From Acidimicrobiia bacterium (GTDB lineage: Bacteria > Actinomycetota > Acidimicrobiia > IMCC26256 > JAOSJM01), in the NCBI GenBank assembly GCA_027494165.1, contig JAOSJM010000005.1, positions 434,001-498,000 on the forward strand: 64,000 nucleotides of DNA. Reading direction: 5' to 3'. Below, piece after piece: positions 61,259 to 64,000 of this stretch. The translations under genes were made by a program, and so were the position numbers. Each line of letters opens with the position of its first letter. Position 1 is the first letter of the stretch. The notes beneath the pieces are model-generated. The model made no database searches and was not told the origin of the DNA. It was given only the letters and a program-made list of their open reading frames with translations.

Positions 61259-64000
<2,742 letters not shown>

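Overview
The window is very GC-rich, gene-dense bacterial chromosome. It looks like a high-GC actinobacterium, most likely of the class Acidimicrobiia. The reasons are a BldD-type regulator, a FolP2-type DHPS paralog, actinobacterial gene order (valS-folC-ndk-mreBCD-mrdA-rodA; TIGR03960-TIGR03936-rng-rplU-rpmA; obg-proB; hrcA-dnaJ-rsmE; tig-clpP-clpX), a secreted protein with [14 protein letters not shown] repeats, and many leaderless starts behind TANNNT -10 boxes. There is no plasmid, prophage, IS element or CRISPR array. Lineage is inferred from gene content only.

Layout. 1-5 kb (minus): ybeY (cut by the edge), phoH, a BldD-like regulator, rsmE, dnaJ, hrcA. 5-10 kb: hemW, a very short anti-sigma factor, its ECF sigma factor, a divergent acyl-CoA dehydrogenase, lepA, rpsT. 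10-18 kb (minus): holA, folP2-like, comEC, comEA, a small HExxH protein, leuS. 18.2-19.3 kb (plus) is the most unusual stretch: a LexA-box-like palindrome on a leaderless-type promoter, tRNA-Ala(GGC), and two overlapping LAGLIDADG endonuclease-like genes. 19.3-23 kb: a stand-alone HisH/HisF-like pair, then rsfS, an LCP/LytR_C protein and nadD on minus. 23-28 kb (plus): ACT-domain protein, photolyase, ABC-2 exporter, GNAT. 28-36 kb (minus): crotonase, CoxE-like VWA protein, MoxR ATPase, proA, proB, obg, with a plus-strand HDOD gene before rpmA/rplU. 36-41.5 kb: rpmA, rplU, rng, TIGR03936, TIGR03960. 41.6-53 kb: rodA, mrdA, mreDCB, ndk, a lone class III cyclase domain, a DUF4097-like protein, folC, valS. 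53-64 kb: secreted repeat/CAP protein, clpX, clpP, tig, archease, a duplicated hairpin repeat, rtcB, a CBS protein, a PPOX-family protein and dnaE2/imuC (cut by the edge).

How the genes work together: protein synthesis and its quality control (rpsT, rplU, rpmA, leuS, valS, tRNA-Ala, lepA, obg, rsfS, rsmE, ybeY, tig, clpXP, dnaJ/hrcA), cell shape (mreBCD, mrdA, rodA), DNA uptake, replication and repair (comEA/EC, holA, photolyase, dnaE2), proline synthesis (proB/proA), folate (folC, folP2-like) and RNA repair (archease/rtcB).

Caution: about 19 single-base indels, nearly all placeable in G/C runs, break genes that should be intact (hemW, comEA, phr, ABC ATPase, coxE-like, proA, proB, TIGR03960, mrdA, folC, valS, clpX twice, tig, dnaE2, probably holA and the ACT gene). 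I read these as consensus errors rather than pseudogenes, and give each such gene its full span across the break.
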